Positions 51,428 to 61,472 of a stretch of 64,000 nucleotides of DNA are shown here, one piece after another. The position numbers were made by a program, and so were the translations under genes. Under the pieces are notes generated by a model, which saw only the letters and a program-made list of their open reading frames with translations, had not been told where the DNA came from and searched no databases. Origin of the DNA: Niveispirillum irakense DSM 11586 (lineage in GTDB: Bacteria > Pseudomonadota > Alphaproteobacteria > Azospirillales > Azospirillaceae). Each line of letters opens with the position of its first letter. The stretch's first letter is position 1. The stretch lies in contig NZ_KE386933.1 of the NCBI RefSeq assembly GCF_000429645.1, positions 496,001 to 560,000 on the forward strand. Direction: 5' to 3'.

Positions 51428-52324
51428 TCAGGCCACCGTGGCCAGTTCCTCATGCCAGACCGGGGCATCCTCGATCCGGTAAGCGGTGGGATCGGCAAAC
51501 AGGACGCGCAGGATGGCGTTGTTCATCGCATGACCACCCCGGATGCCATGGTAATGGCCCAGGATCTGGCCGCCGGCCAGATAAAGGTCGCCCACTGCGT
51601 CCAGGATCTTATGGCGGATGAACTCATCCGAATAACGCAGGCCGCCCTCATTCAGCACCCGGTCGCCTTCAATGACGATGGCATTGTCCAGGGAGCCGCC
51701 GAGGCCCAGGCCAGCCTTGCGCATCTGCTCCACCTCATGGGCGAAGCCGAAGGTGCGGGCGGCTGAAACCTCGTTCTTGAAGCTGCCATCGGTCAGGCGA
51801 AGCGAGCTTTCCTGGCGGCGGATAAGGGCCGTATTGTCATAGACAATCTCCGCCCGGAAGCTGGAAACAGGGGCCGGGCTCAGCGTCACGACCTTGTCAC
51901 CATCTACCGCCTGCACTTCCTTCAGCACGCGGATCACGCGGCGGGCCTTCTCCTGCGTGGCGATGCCAGCGCATTCGATCAGGAAGATGAAGGGGGCGGA
52001 ACTGCCGTCCATGATCGGCACTTCAGGCGCGCTCACCTCAACATACAGGTTGTCGATGCCGCAGCCGCGCAGTGCCGCCATCAGATGTTCCACCGTGCCG
52101 ATGGTCACATCATGGTCGTTACGCAACAGGGTGCAGAGACGGGTGTCGGACACGAGGTCCCAGCGCGCCGGAATCACAGCCTTTTCGGCCGGAACATCGG
52201 TGCGGATGAAGACGATGCCGGTATCGACCGGAGCCGGGCGCAGGGTCAGGTGGACCTTACGGCCGCTATGAAGGCCGATGCCCATGCAATCGATCGATGA
52301 TTTCAGAGTCTGTTGCCAGGACAT
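51428..52324 (-). CDS. lpxC: UDP-3-O-acyl-N-acetylglucosamine deacetylase LpxC
   Basis: A 298-residue protein. Zinc and catalytic motifs are present: TVEHLMAAL, EVPIMDGSSAPF, RHKILDAVGDLYLAG and HYHGIRGGHAMNN. It performs the committed step of lipid A synthesis in the cytoplasm. ATG 52324 follows AAAAGGGGA and matches the family start (QQTLKSSIDCMGIGLHSG). It follows ftsZ at the end of the dcw run, as in many proteobacteria. Confidence 0.95.
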   Translation of the reverse strand: MSWQQTLKSSIDCMGIGLHSGRKVHLTLRPAPVDTGIVFIRTDVPAEKAVIPARWDLVSDTRLCTLLRNDHDVTIGTVEHLMAALRGCGIDNLYVEVSAPEVPIMDGSSAPFIFLIECAGIATQEKARRVIRVLKEVQAVDGDKVVTLSPAPVSSFRAEIVYDNTALIRRQESSLRLTDGSFKNEVSAARTFGFAHEVEQMRKAGLGLGGSLDNAIVIEGDRVLNEGGLRYSDEFIRHKILDAVGDLYLAGGQILGHYHGIRGGHAMNNAILRVLFADPTAYRIEDAPVWHEELATVA

Positions 52325-52654
52325 GGGATGTCCCCTTTTCCGATCAATTCTAGACACGCCCCCGAATGTGAATGGGTGCGCCGCCTGTACCAGCCCTCCC
52401 AGGCTTTTGCATCCCATCACCTCCCACAGGTGCTGCGATGCGGCGTCGGCAACCGTTCACACCATCAACATGCCGCCCCACCGCGCCATATACAAATCAC
52501 TCTTTATTACCGATTGTTACATGGACGGATGGTAACGCGCTGATCCAGCGTCACAATTTCGCCCTGTTTCATCGAGGTGGAATCAAAAAGGGCCGACCCC
52601 CGCCGGGCCGGCCCCTCTTGTGCGACGCGATAAACTATTGATTTCGAACGTTGT
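52325..52654. other. lpxC / ftsZ intergenic region, 330 bp
   Basis: The right part holds the ftsZ terminator at 52590-52614. The stretch 52480-52540 is AT-richer than its flanks and is the likely place of a separate lpxC promoter; I could not fix -35/-10 boxes. No gene is supported. Confidence 0.5.
52590..52614 (-). terminator. Terminator after ftsZ
   Basis: GGGCCG (52590-52595) pairs with CGGCCC (52609-52614); read leftward it is followed by TTTTTGATT. A short but standard intrinsic terminator. Confidence 0.65.
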
Positions 52655-54394
52655 TCAGTTCGCCTGCCGCCGCAGGAAGGCGGGAATGTCCAGCATGTCC
52701 TCCTCGCTCTGCGGGGCCTGAGCGCGGGGGGCCTGCTCCACCTGCTGCGGGGCGGGGTGATGGGGCTGCTGCTGCGGGGCCGGTGCATGGGCAGCCTGCT
52801 GGGGCTGCTGCGGTGCGCGGGGGGCCTGGGTGAACTGCTGCTGCGGTGCCTGGGGCGCCGGGGCCGGTGCGCGCTGGGGCTGCGGGGCCGGCTGGCTGTT
52901 GCCACCCAAACCGAACATCCGGCTGAACAGGCCGCGCTTTTCCTGCGGCTGTGCATGCGGCGGGTTGAAGCGTTCCGGCACGGTCTGGCTGCGCGGTGCT
53001 CCTTCTGCCGGACGGGGCGGAATGAAGGCCTCGTCCCGGCGCGGCTGGGCCGGCGGATGCTGCGGATGCATGTCCATCGGTCGCAATTCACGCGCGACGG
53101 GCTGCGGTGCGGCAGGGGCCTGCGGTGCCGGGACAGTTTCAACCGGGGCTTCCGCCACCTGTTCGGCGGCCGGCTGGGCAGGGGCCTGCGGGGCGGGCTG
53201 CATGGCCACGCTGCCGGGCACCGGTGCGGGGGTCATAGCGGCAAAGTGATTGCCAGCAGTACCGGGAATCGGCGCCGGCTGCATGGCCGGACGCGGCGGA
53301 ATGGGGGTGCCGGCCGTGGGGATGGCCGGTGCCGGCGGGGCCGCCGGACGACGGGCGGCGCCAGCAGCGCCATTGCTGCCAGCAACGACCTGAAGCTGCG
53401 GTTGGGCCGGCGGGCGAAGCTGCTGAGCATTGTCGATGCCGGTGGCGACGACAGAGACCCGCATCTTGCCGGACATATCCTCGTCGAAGGTGGAACCGAA
53501 GATGATGTTGGCTTCGGGGTCCACCTCGTCGCGGATACGGTTGGCGGCCTCGTCCACCTCGAACAGGGTCATGTCGTGGCCGCCGGTGATGTTGATCAAC
53601 ACCCCGCGGGCACCCTTCATGCTGATATCGTCCAGCAGCGGATTGTTGATTGCGGCCTCGGCGGCGTCGATGGCGCGGTTGCCGCCCTCGGCCTCGCCCG
53701 TGCCCATCATGGCCTTGCCCATCTCGCTCATCACGGTGCGGATGTCGGCAAAGTCCAGGTTGATCAGGCCGGGCATGACCATCAGGTCGGTCACGCCACG
53801 CACGCCGGCATGCAGCACATCGTCGGCCATCTTGAAGGCGTCCGCGAAGGTCGTCTTCTCGTTGGCGATGCGGAACAGGTTCTGGTTCGGGATGATCAGC
53901 AGCGTATCGACATACTGGGCCAACTCGCCAATGCCGCTTTCCGCCGTGCGCATCCGGTGCGCACCTTCAAAATTGAAGGGTTTGGTGACCACGCCGACGG
54001 TCAGGATGCCCTGTTCGCGTGCGGCCCGTGCAATCACAGGGGCGGCACCCGTACCCGTGCCACCGCCCATGCCGGCGGTGATGAAGCACATGTTGGTGCC
54101 GTTGAGGTGACCCAGGATCTCCTCAAGCTGTTCTTCCGCGGCGGCGCGGCCCACATCAGGGCGGGAGCCGGCGCCAAGGCCGCGGGTGATGGTGCTACCA
54201 AGCTGCACCCGCTTGCTGGCCAGGTTGCCCTGCAGGGCCTGGGCGTCGGTGTTGGCCACCACGAACTCGACCCCTTCCAGGTTGGAACGGATCATGTTGT
54301 TGACGGCGTTGCCGCCAGCGCCACCAACACCGAACACGGTGATGCGGGGCTTGGTCTGGACTTCAACGCTGGGGATACCGAGTTTCAGGGACAT
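52655..54394 (-). CDS. ftsZ: Cell division GTPase FtsZ
   Basis: A 579-residue protein. The GTP-binding loop is [26 protein letters not shown] and [14 protein letters not shown] lie either side in the tubulin fold (residues 15-320). Then comes an unstructured linker of roughly 240 residues rich in Pro, Gln and Ala, and the conserved C-terminal peptide DIPAFLRRQ that binds FtsA and others. It forms the Z-ring. A good AGGAG precedes the ATG at 54394. Confidence 0.97.
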   Translation of the reverse strand: MSLKLGIPSVEVQTKPRITVFGVGGAGGNAVNNMIRSNLEGVEFVVANTDAQALQGNLASKRVQLGSTITRGLGAGSRPDVGRAAAEEQLEEILGHLNGTNMCFITAGMGGGTGTGAAPVIARAAREQGILTVGVVTKPFNFEGAHRMRTAESGIGELAQYVDTLLIIPNQNLFRIANEKTTFADAFKMADDVLHAGVRGVTDLMVMPGLINLDFADIRTVMSEMGKAMMGTGEAEGGNRAIDAAEAAINNPLLDDISMKGARGVLINITGGHDMTLFEVDEAANRIRDEVDPEANIIFGSTFDEDMSGKMRVSVVATGIDNAQQLRPPAQPQLQVVAGSNGAAGAARRPAAPPAPAIPTAGTPIPPRPAMQPAPIPGTAGNHFAAMTPAPVPGSVAMQPAPQAPAQPAAEQVAEAPVETVPAPQAPAAPQPVARELRPMDMHPQHPPAQPRRDEAFIPPRPAEGAPRSQTVPERFNPPHAQPQEKRGLFSRMFGLGGNSQPAPQPQRAPAPAPQAPQQQFTQAPRAPQQPQQAAHAPAPQQQPHHPAPQQVEQAPRAQAPQSEEDMLDIPAFLRRQAN

Positions 54395-54547
54395 GGCGGG
54401 GCTCCTCTGGCGGGGGAGGGAATTGGTGTGCCCGTTAGGCTTGGGCGGCGCGGGCTGGCGATTGGCGGAGTGGCGTTAAGGATCAGGCTGTCGGCTGCCG
54501 AGGGGCGGGCACTGGCCTGGGCCACGGTCTTCGGGCGGATCGTCGGG

Positions 54548-55828
54548 TCATAGATTTTCCCTCAGCCAGTGCTGGACACGGGTGAACAGGCCCGTGCCCC
54601 TTTCCTCGGCCGGGGGAAGGACCGGCAATTCGTGATTCTGTTGCAGGGCATAGGAGAGCAGCCCGGCGGCGGCGGCAAAGGAGGGGCCGGAGACATTGGC
54701 CGCCAGCCCGCCGATGCGCAGCGGACGGCCCAGCCGCACCTGCTTGTCCAGCACGCTGGCCGCCAGTTCCCGCACACCGGAAAGCTGGCTGGCACCGCCG
54801 GTCAGCACGACGCGGCGCCCGGCAGCCTTGGCGACGCCGGATGCATCCAGCCGTCCGGCCACCAGTTCGAAAATCTCTTCCAGCCGAGGCTGGATGATGC
54901 CGACCAGCAGCGATTTGGGCGCATGGTTGGACAGGCCGCGCTCTTCCTCGCCCACCTGGGGCACGTCGATCATCTCCCGCTCGTCGGAGACGGCGGCGAC
55001 GGCGCTGCCATGCAGGGTCTTCAGCCGTTCGGCCTGGACCACCGGCGTGGTCAGGCCGCGCGCAATATCGTTGGTGACATGCACACCGCCCAGCGGGATG
55101 CTGTCGCACCAGATCATCTTGCCATCATTGAAGACGGCCATGGAAGTTGTGCCGCCGCCCATATCAATGACGGTGACGCCCAACTCCATCTCATCTTCCA
55201 CCAGACAGGACAGGCCGGCGGCGTAGGGGCTCATCACGAAGCCCTCTACCCCCAGATGGCAGCGCCCGACGCAGGTGGAGATGTTGCGCACGGGGCTGGC
55301 GGCGGCGGTGACCACATTCATCCGCACGCCCAGCCGTTCTCCCACCATGCCGCGCGGATCGCGGATACCGCGGGACCCGTCAATGGCATAGCCGATGGGG
55401 ATGGAATGGATCAGCGCCGCATCGGGCGACACGTCCAGCTTTCGCGCTTCTGCCAGGGCGCGGCGCACATCGCCGTCGCCGATCTCCGGCGCCGTGACCA
55501 GCGTTTCAACTGTCAGGGTCTGACTTTCGGGCTGGCCGCCGGACAGGCTGACCAGAACCTCGCGGATCTGTTCCCCGGCCATGGTCTCCGCCGCATGCAC
55601 GGTGGTGCCGATGGCGGTTTCCGCCAACTCCATATCCACGATGCCGCCGGACCGCACGCCGCGGCTGACCTGATGGCCAATGCCGGTCACACGAATGCCG
55701 CCGGCCTCTTCCACCTTGGCGATGAAGCAGACGATTTTGGTCGAGCCGACATCCAGGGCGGCGATGGTGCCGCCCCGCGTCACCTTGCGCGGACCTTTGC
55801 GTTGGGTGAGGGCGCCGGGAAATGCCAT
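54548..55828 (-). CDS. ftsA: Cell division actin-like ATPase FtsA
   Basis: A 426-residue protein. Actin-fold phosphate loops IAALDVGSTKIVCFIAK and VIDMGGGTTSMAVF, adenosine motif VVLTGGASQLSG, and the C-terminal amphipathic helix FTRVQHWLRENL that anchors FtsZ to the membrane. A strong GGAGG precedes the ATG at 55828. It lies 15 bases after ftsQ and 153 before ftsZ. Confidence 0.96.
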   Translation of the reverse strand: MAFPGALTQRKGPRKVTRGGTIAALDVGSTKIVCFIAKVEEAGGIRVTGIGHQVSRGVRSGGIVDMELAETAIGTTVHAAETMAGEQIREVLVSLSGGQPESQTLTVETLVTAPEIGDGDVRRALAEARKLDVSPDAALIHSIPIGYAIDGSRGIRDPRGMVGERLGVRMNVVTAAASPVRNISTCVGRCHLGVEGFVMSPYAAGLSCLVEDEMELGVTVIDMGGGTTSMAVFNDGKMIWCDSIPLGGVHVTNDIARGLTTPVVQAERLKTLHGSAVAAVSDEREMIDVPQVGEEERGLSNHAPKSLLVGIIQPRLEEIFELVAGRLDASGVAKAAGRRVVLTGGASQLSGVRELAASVLDKQVRLGRPLRIGGLAANVSGPSFAAAAGLLSYALQQNHELPVLPPAEERGTGLFTRVQHWLRENL

Positions 55829-55843
55829 GTTCTCGCCGCCTCC

Positions 55844-56758
55844 TCAGATCTTCTGTTTCTTTTCGGGCGGCTTGCGCCGGATATCGGCGGCCATGGCCGA
55901 GGTCTGCACCGCCATACGGTCGGGCATCCTGAGGTCTATCGCCACGACATCCTTGTCCAGCACCTGATTGGTCTGCTGGACCATGGCGAGCTGGTGCAGG
56001 GCGGCCGCCACATCATGTTCGGGCAGGCGCACATCCACCTTGTTCTTCAGCCGCAAGTCCCAGCGCCGGCCATTGACCAGCACGGCGGCTTCAACCCGGT
56101 CCGCAATGGTCGGTTCCGCCGCCAGCAGGCGCAGCAGTTCCGGCCCGCGTGCCGGGGCATTGGCGCCCACCAGCAGCGGCAGGTTGGGCCAGCGCGACAG
56201 GTCATCCGCCGTCAGCACTACGCCATCGGCATCAATCAGCGACAACTGCTGGTCATTCTGCCACAGCGCCATCGGCACCCGTTCCCGGATAGCGACGAAG
56301 ATCGTGTCCGGCAGCCGCCGTTCAACCCGCGCTTCCTCCACCCAGGGAATGGCCTTCAGCGCCGCGCGCGCGGCATGGGGGTCGAAAGCCAGGATGGGGC
56401 CGCCATATTCCACGCCAAGCGCCGCCAGCAATTGCGGGCCATCGGCCTTTTCCCGTCCGGTGACAAAAACCTCGCGCACCGACAGGCCAGCCTCCACAGA
56501 AGCGTGCATGAATTTATCGACCGCCACACTGGTCACCATCTGCGCCTGCCCGCTGGCCCAGCCCCAGATACCGACCACGCCCAGCAACAAGGCCGGGGCA
56601 AGGCGGCGGCCGATCCGCATGGCGGGGCCGGCCCAGCGCGGCATGGCGCGGCGGCGGTTGGCCTCCTGCGTTGCACGCAAGGTCGCCCGCTTCGTCTTTT
56701 CGGCGAAACGGGCGCGGGGATTATCCGGGATGGGGCTGGCAGACGCTACGCGTGGCAT
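55844..56758 (-). CDS. ftsQ: Cell division protein FtsQ
   Basis: About 304 residues. A basic N-terminal cytoplasmic part, one transmembrane helix (LAPALLLGVVGIWGWASG), then the POTRA domain (VREVFVTGREKADGPQLLAALG) and the beta domain (IPWVEEARVERRLPDTIFVAIRERVP). It links early and late divisome proteins. ATG 56758 overlaps the ddl end by 13 bases; GGAG lies 12 bases upstream, within ddl. Confidence 0.95.
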   Translation of the reverse strand: MPRVASASPIPDNPRARFAEKTKRATLRATQEANRRRAMPRWAGPAMRIGRRLAPALLLGVVGIWGWASGQAQMVTSVAVDKFMHASVEAGLSVREVFVTGREKADGPQLLAALGVEYGGPILAFDPHAARAALKAIPWVEEARVERRLPDTIFVAIRERVPMALWQNDQQLSLIDADGVVLTADDLSRWPNLPLLVGANAPARGPELLRLLAAEPTIADRVEAAVLVNGRRWDLRLKNKVDVRLPEHDVAAALHQLAMVQQTNQVLDKDVVAIDLRMPDRMAVQTSAMAADIRRKPPEKKQKI

Positions 56759-57678
56759 CGGGCATGCTCCACTATCCAGGCACATAGATCGGCATAGGAG
56801 ATGCCCACCGCCGCCGCCTGTTCCGGCAGCAGGGAGGTGGGGGTGAAACCGGGCTGGGTATTGGTTTCCAGGAAGCAGAGGCCGCTGGCGCCGGGCTTGC
56901 TGTCATCCCAGCGGAAATCGGACCGCGACACGCCGGTGCAGCCCAGCGTTTCATGCGCCAGCAACGCCAGACGCTTGGCTTCCGCCGTCACGTCATCGGG
57001 GATTTCTGCCGGGCAGACATGGATGGAGCCGCCCTGGGCATATTTGGCGTCGTAATCGTAAAAGCCCTTCACGGGCACGATTTCCGTCACGGCCAGGGCG
57101 CGGTCGCCCATCACGCCCACGGTCAGTTCGCGGCCGGGGATGAAGGTTTCCACCATCACACGGGCACCGTAAAGCCAGCCATCCTCGGCCAGCACGGTGT
57201 AATTGTCGCCCTGCTGCACAATGCGCACACCCACGGACGAGCCTTCATCCACCGGCTTCACGACATAGGGCGGGGGAAGCACATGGCCGGCCAGCACCTG
57301 TTCCTTGGTCACGATCACCCCTTCGGCCACCGGCATGCCGACGGTGGCCAGCAGGCGCTTGGTCATCGCCTTGTCCATGGCCAGGGCGGATGGCATGGCG
57401 GGGGAATGGGTATAGGGCAGGCCCATATATTCCAGCACGCCCTGGATCAAGCCGTCCTCACCGCCCTTGCCATGCAGGGCGTTGAAAACGACGTCAGGAC
57501 GGGGGCTGAGGTCGCGGATCAGGGCGGCCAGATCGCGGCGGACATCCACGCGCGTGACGCGGTATCCCTTCTGCTCCAGCGCCTTGGCGATGTTGGTGCC
57601 GCTGACCAGGGATACTTCACGCTCGGCAGACCAGCCCCCCATCAGGACGGCGACATGCTTCGCGTGGACTTCACTCAT
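56746..57678 (-). CDS. ddl: D-alanine--D-alanine ligase
   Basis: A 310-residue ATP-grasp enzyme. KHVAVLMGGWSAEREVSLVSG, NALHGKGGEDG, YVVKPVDEGSSVGV and CFLETNTQPGFTPTSLLPEQA are the Ddl motifs. It joins two D-alanines for peptidoglycan precursors. ATG 57678 follows GGGGGAG; the frame continues upstream without family similarity. A 239-base gap separates it from murB and contains an AT-rich inverted repeat (57841-57860). Confidence 0.95.
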   Translation of the reverse strand: MSEVHAKHVAVLMGGWSAEREVSLVSGTNIAKALEQKGYRVTRVDVRRDLAALIRDLSPRPDVVFNALHGKGGEDGLIQGVLEYMGLPYTHSPAMPSALAMDKAMTKRLLATVGMPVAEGVIVTKEQVLAGHVLPPPYVVKPVDEGSSVGVRIVQQGDNYTVLAEDGWLYGARVMVETFIPGRELTVGVMGDRALAVTEIVPVKGFYDYDAKYAQGGSIHVCPAEIPDDVTAEAKRLALLAHETLGCTGVSRSDFRWDDSKPGASGLCFLETNTQPGFTPTSLLPEQAAAVGISYADLCAWIVEHARCHA

Positions 57679-57917
57679 AATACCAGACTCCCCCTCGACC
57701 ACGCCTTCGTCAGGTGTGGCCGCCCCAACCGGACTTCCTGTTACAAAAGTCGCTACCGCAAGATTTGGTGTGGTGACGTCCCGTTCGTCCCACAAAATCC
57801 GGTGTAAGCGACGATTCGTGCCGCCGCAAGCGCCAATCTGCCGCCCTTTTAAAAAAGGCGAGGGCGATGAACCGAAAGCAAGAGCGACGGAGTCGTGGCC
57901 GGGGCTTATGGGATATG

Positions 57918-58853
57918 TCATCCGGCCCCTCCGGTCGAACGGGGTAAGCCGATGCGACGTATTTCCCACCGGAGGTCGATACCGCTGGTTGCTTTTACCC
58001 GGCGACGTACTTCCTCGCCCAGGGACTCGATATCCGCTGCTGTTGCGGTGCCGAGATTGAGCAGGAAATTGCAGTGTTTCTCGCTGATCTGGGCGCCGCC
58101 GATGGTCAGGCCCCGGCATCCGGCCTGGTCGATCAACTGCCAGGCCTTGTGCCCTTCCGGGTTGGCGAAGGTGGAACCGCCGGTGCGGGCGCGGACCGGC
58201 TGGCTGTCGGCGCGGGCCTGCTGGATCGCCTCGATCCGCTGTTTCACGGCATCGGCATCGTCGGGGCGGCCGCGCAGGGTGGCGGCGGTGAAAACCACAT
58301 CATCCGCGAGGCCGCAATGACGATAGGTCAGGTGCAGCTCCTCGCGGGTCCAGCGGCGGTGATTGCCCTGCCGGTCCACGCCGTCGGCACTGTCAATCAC
58401 ATCCACCAGTTCGGCACCATAGGCGCCACCATTCATGCGGATGGCACCGCCGATGGTGCCAGGGATGCCGGACAGGAATTCCAGCCCCGCCAGCCCCGCC
58501 TGCTGTGCCGTCAGCGCGACATTCAGGTCCAGTGCGCCAGCACCGGCAATGATCATGTCGCCTTCCACACGGATATCGGCGAAGGGACCGCCCAGGCGGA
58601 TCACCACGCCGGGCACCCCGCCATCACGGACCAGCAGGTTGGAGGCGACGCCGATCACCGTCACCGGCACATCGGCGGGACAGCGGGCCAGGAAATAGGC
58701 CAGATCATCGGCATCAGCCGGACGGAACAGCAGTTCCGCAGTTCCGCCGACACGGAACCAGGTGGTCGGGCCCAGCGGAGCGTCGGCGGTCAGCCGCCCG
58801 CGCAGGTCGGGCGCTTCTTTCCGGATCCGGTCATGCAGCGACGGCGCGGACAT
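57918..58853 (-). CDS. murB: UDP-N-acetylenolpyruvoylglucosamine reductase MurB
   Basis: A 311-residue FAD enzyme. TTWFRVGGTAELLFRPAD, VIGVASNLLVRDGG, LSGIPGTIGGAIRMNGGAYG and GGSTFANPEGHKAWQLID are the type I MurB motifs. It makes UDP-MurNAc. ATG 58853 overlaps the murC stop (TGATG), so start choice is firm. Confidence 0.96.
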   Translation of the reverse strand: MSAPSLHDRIRKEAPDLRGRLTADAPLGPTTWFRVGGTAELLFRPADADDLAYFLARCPADVPVTVIGVASNLLVRDGGVPGVVIRLGGPFADIRVEGDMIIAGAGALDLNVALTAQQAGLAGLEFLSGIPGTIGGAIRMNGGAYGAELVDVIDSADGVDRQGNHRRWTREELHLTYRHCGLADDVVFTAATLRGRPDDADAVKQRIEAIQQARADSQPVRARTGGSTFANPEGHKAWQLIDQAGCRGLTIGGAQISEKHCNFLLNLGTATAADIESLGEEVRRRVKATSGIDLRWEIRRIGLPRSTGGAG

Positions 58854-60274
58854 CAGATGGCGCCCCCCAGCGTGTGCAGCTTGTCCAGTTCCGCCGGCAG
58901 GGCATTGGCCCATTGGGTAATGGTGCCGGCGCCCAGGCAGACCACCATATCGCCGGGCTTGGCGATCTCCCGCACCAGGGCGGGCAGGGCATCGGGGCCG
59001 GACAAGGCGCGCACGTCGCGATGGCCGTGAACGCGCAAGCCTTCCACCAGATCATCGCGCGACGCCCCCTGGATGGGTTGCTCCCCGGCGGCGTAGATGT
59101 CGGACACGATCACCGTGTCTGCATCGTTGAAGCAGGTGCAGAAATCGGCAAACAGGCTTTGCAGGCGGCTGTAGCGGTGCGGCTGGACCACGGCGATGGT
59201 ACGCCCCGACCCGGCCATGCGCGCCGCCTTCAGCACGGCGGCAATTTCCACCGGATGGTGGCCGTAATCGTCGATCACCACAACGCCATTGCTTTCCCCG
59301 GTCTTGGTGAAGCGGCGCTTCACCCCGGTGAATTTGGCGAAGGACTGACGGATCGCCTCGTCATTGATGCCCAGATTGACGGCTACGGCCACGGCAGCCA
59401 GGGAATTCTGGACATTGTGCAGCCCATACATGGGCAGATGGATGCCGGTAATGGTCCGCGCCTCGTCCTGGGCGCGGTCATTGATGGCGACATCATAGAA
59501 GCAGCCGCGGGTATTGGTTTCCACATTCACCGCGCGCACATCGGCCTGGGGGGAGAAGCCATAGGTCACGACGCGGCGGTCGATGCGGCCCAGCATGGCC
59601 TGCACTTCGATATGGTCGATGCACAGGGCGGCAAAACCATAGAAGGGGATATTCTCGACAAACCGGTCGAAGGCCTTCCGCTCCTCCTCGAACGTGCCGT
59701 AATGGTCCAGATGCTCCGGATCCATATTGGTCACGATGCCGATGGTGGAGGGCAACTTGGTGAAGGTGCCGTCGCTCTCATCCGCTTCCACCACCATCCA
59801 TTCACCGCTGCCCAGCTTGGCATTGGTGCCGATGGAATTGATGATGCCGCCATTGATGATGGTCGGGTCCATGCCGCCGCCTTCCAGCAGGGCCGCGACC
59901 AGGCTGGTGGTGGTGGTCTTGCCATGGGTGCCTGCCACGGCGATAGACCATTTCAGGCGCATCAGTTCGGCCAGCATTTCCGCCCGGCGGACCACGGGGA
60001 TCATGCCGGCGCGGGCGGCGACCACCTCGGGATTGTCCTTCTTCACGGCGGAAGAGATCACCAGCACCGCCGCTTCGCCCAGATTTTCCGCCCGGTGCCC
60101 GATCTCCACCTTGATGCCCAGCTTACGCAGCCGCTGGACATTGTAGTTGTCGGACATGTCACTGCCCTGGACGGCATAGCCCAGATTGTGCAGCACCTCG
60201 GCGATGCCGGACATGCCAATGCCGCCAATGCCGACAAAATGCAGCGTTCCGATATTCAGCGGCAGGGCCCGCAT
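58853..60274 (-). CDS. murC: UDP-N-acetylmuramate--L-alanine ligase MurC
   Basis: A 473-residue Mur ligase. [17 protein letters not shown] binds [19 protein letters not shown] is the ATP loop; EADESDGTF and [11 protein letters not shown] follow, and the C-terminal [11 protein letters not shown] and VQPHRYSR are typical of MurC. It adds the first L-Ala to UDP-MurNAc. Upstream, 94 bases separate it from murG and hold two GC-rich hairpins. Confidence 0.97.
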   Translation of the reverse strand: MRALPLNIGTLHFVGIGGIGMSGIAEVLHNLGYAVQGSDMSDNYNVQRLRKLGIKVEIGHRAENLGEAAVLVISSAVKKDNPEVVAARAGMIPVVRRAEMLAELMRLKWSIAVAGTHGKTTTTSLVAALLEGGGMDPTIINGGIINSIGTNAKLGSGEWMVVEADESDGTFTKLPSTIGIVTNMDPEHLDHYGTFEEERKAFDRFVENIPFYGFAALCIDHIEVQAMLGRIDRRVVTYGFSPQADVRAVNVETNTRGCFYDVAINDRAQDEARTITGIHLPMYGLHNVQNSLAAVAVAVNLGINDEAIRQSFAKFTGVKRRFTKTGESNGVVVIDDYGHHPVEIAAVLKAARMAGSGRTIAVVQPHRYSRLQSLFADFCTCFNDADTVIVSDIYAAGEQPIQGASRDDLVEGLRVHGHRDVRALSGPDALPALVREIAKPGDMVVCLGAGTITQWANALPAELDKLHTLGGAI

Positions 60275-60368
60275 GGCTTACACTCCAACCAAAGGACGCG
60301 GATGGCGGTCCGCGGAAAATGCACAAAGGCGCGTGGGGCGGGTTGATGGCCCGCCCGGCGGCATCACG

Positions 60369-61472
60369 TCAAGCACCGGCCCCGTCGGCCAGGGCCAATA
60401 CACGGTCGGCCAAATGGTCAGCCGCTTCCGGGATGGCCCAGGCGGCGGCGGCCTGGGCGGCACGGGACAGGGCCGATGGATCGGCCATCAGGGCTTTCAG
60501 CTTTTCCGCCAGCACCAGGGGCGAAAACTCATCCTGCGGCATGATCCAGGCCCCGCCCGCCGCCGCGATGGCGCGGGCATTGGCGGTCTGGTGGTCATCC
60601 ATCGCATGGGGGTAGGGGACCAGGATGGACGGGCGCCCGGCCACCGTCAGTTCCGCCACCGTACCGGCACCGGACCGGCCGATCATCAGATGGCAGCCGG
60701 CCAGCCGGTGCGGCATGTCCTTGAAGAAGGTCGCCAGCTCATTGTCGATGCCCATCTCGTAATAGGCTTTGCGCGCGACCTCGATATTCTCCGCTCTCGC
60801 CTGCTGCACGATCTTCAGCCGGTAGCGCAGATCGTCAGGCAGCATCTCAATGGCGCGGGGCACGACCTCGCCGAAGATGCTGGCACCTTGGCTACCGCCG
60901 GTGATCAGCAGGTTCAGCGGCCCGCCCGGAACGGGGGCAGGATAGGGGGCATCGCGTAAAGCCTGGATATCGGCGCGTACCGGGTTGCCGGTGCGGATGA
61001 TGCGCTGCCCGTCGGCGGCGCCCAGGCCCTGCACCTCTTCAAAGCTGGTGCAGATCAGCCGCGCCTTGCCGGCCAGCAGCCGGTTGGCCCGGCCCAGCAC
61101 GGCATTCTGTTCATGCAGCACGGTGGCGATGCCAGCGGATTGGGCGGCAAAGATGGTGGGGACGGAAGGGTAACCGCCAAAGCCCACAGCCACGGCCGGG
61201 TTCAACCGCCGCACCAGCCGCCGCGCCTCTGCCGTGCCGCGCACCAGATCCACCATCATGCGCAGCTTGGCGCCAATGCCGGCCCCGCCATTGGAGGCGG
61301 GGATGCGTTCCACCTGCACATCGGGCAGCGCCTCACCAAACGCCTTGCCGCGCAGGTCGGTGACCAGGATCGGCGTGCGGCCGCGCGCCATCAGGGCACG
61401 CGCCAGCGCTTCTGCCGGGAACATGTGGCCGCCGGTGCCGCCGGCCGCCAGGATGATGGGTCTGCGGCTCAT
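60369..61472 (-). CDS. murG: UDP-GlcNAc:lipid I transferase MurG
   Basis: A 367-residue GT-B glycosyltransferase. The G-loop ILAAGGTGGHMFPAEALA, VGFGGYPSVP, ITGGSQGASIFGEVVP and GRSGAGTVAELTVAGRPSILVPYPHAMDDHQTANA are the family motifs. It converts lipid I to lipid II at the inner face of the membrane. Its ATG overlaps the ftsW stop (ATGA). Confidence 0.97.
   Translation of the reverse strand: MSRRPIILAAGGTGGHMFPAEALARALMARGRTPILVTDLRGKAFGEALPDVQVERIPASNGGAGIGAKLRMMVDLVRGTAEARRLVRRLNPAVAVGFGGYPSVPTIFAAQSAGIATVLHEQNAVLGRANRLLAGKARLICTSFEEVQGLGAADGQRIIRTGNPVRADIQALRDAPYPAPVPGGPLNLLITGGSQGASIFGEVVPRAIEMLPDDLRYRLKIVQQARAENIEVARKAYYEMGIDNELATFFKDMPHRLAGCHLMIGRSGAGTVAELTVAGRPSILVPYPHAMDDHQTANARAIAAAGGAWIMPQDEFSPLVLAEKLKALMADPSALSRAAQAAAAWAIPEAADHLADRVLALADGAGA

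Noticed and set aside
55844-58119. Long plus-strand frames through ftsA, ftsQ and ddl and an upstream extension of ddl to 58119
   Set aside because: The minus-strand genes are unmistakable; the ddl extension has no family similarity, and ATG 57678 has a good ribosome site.
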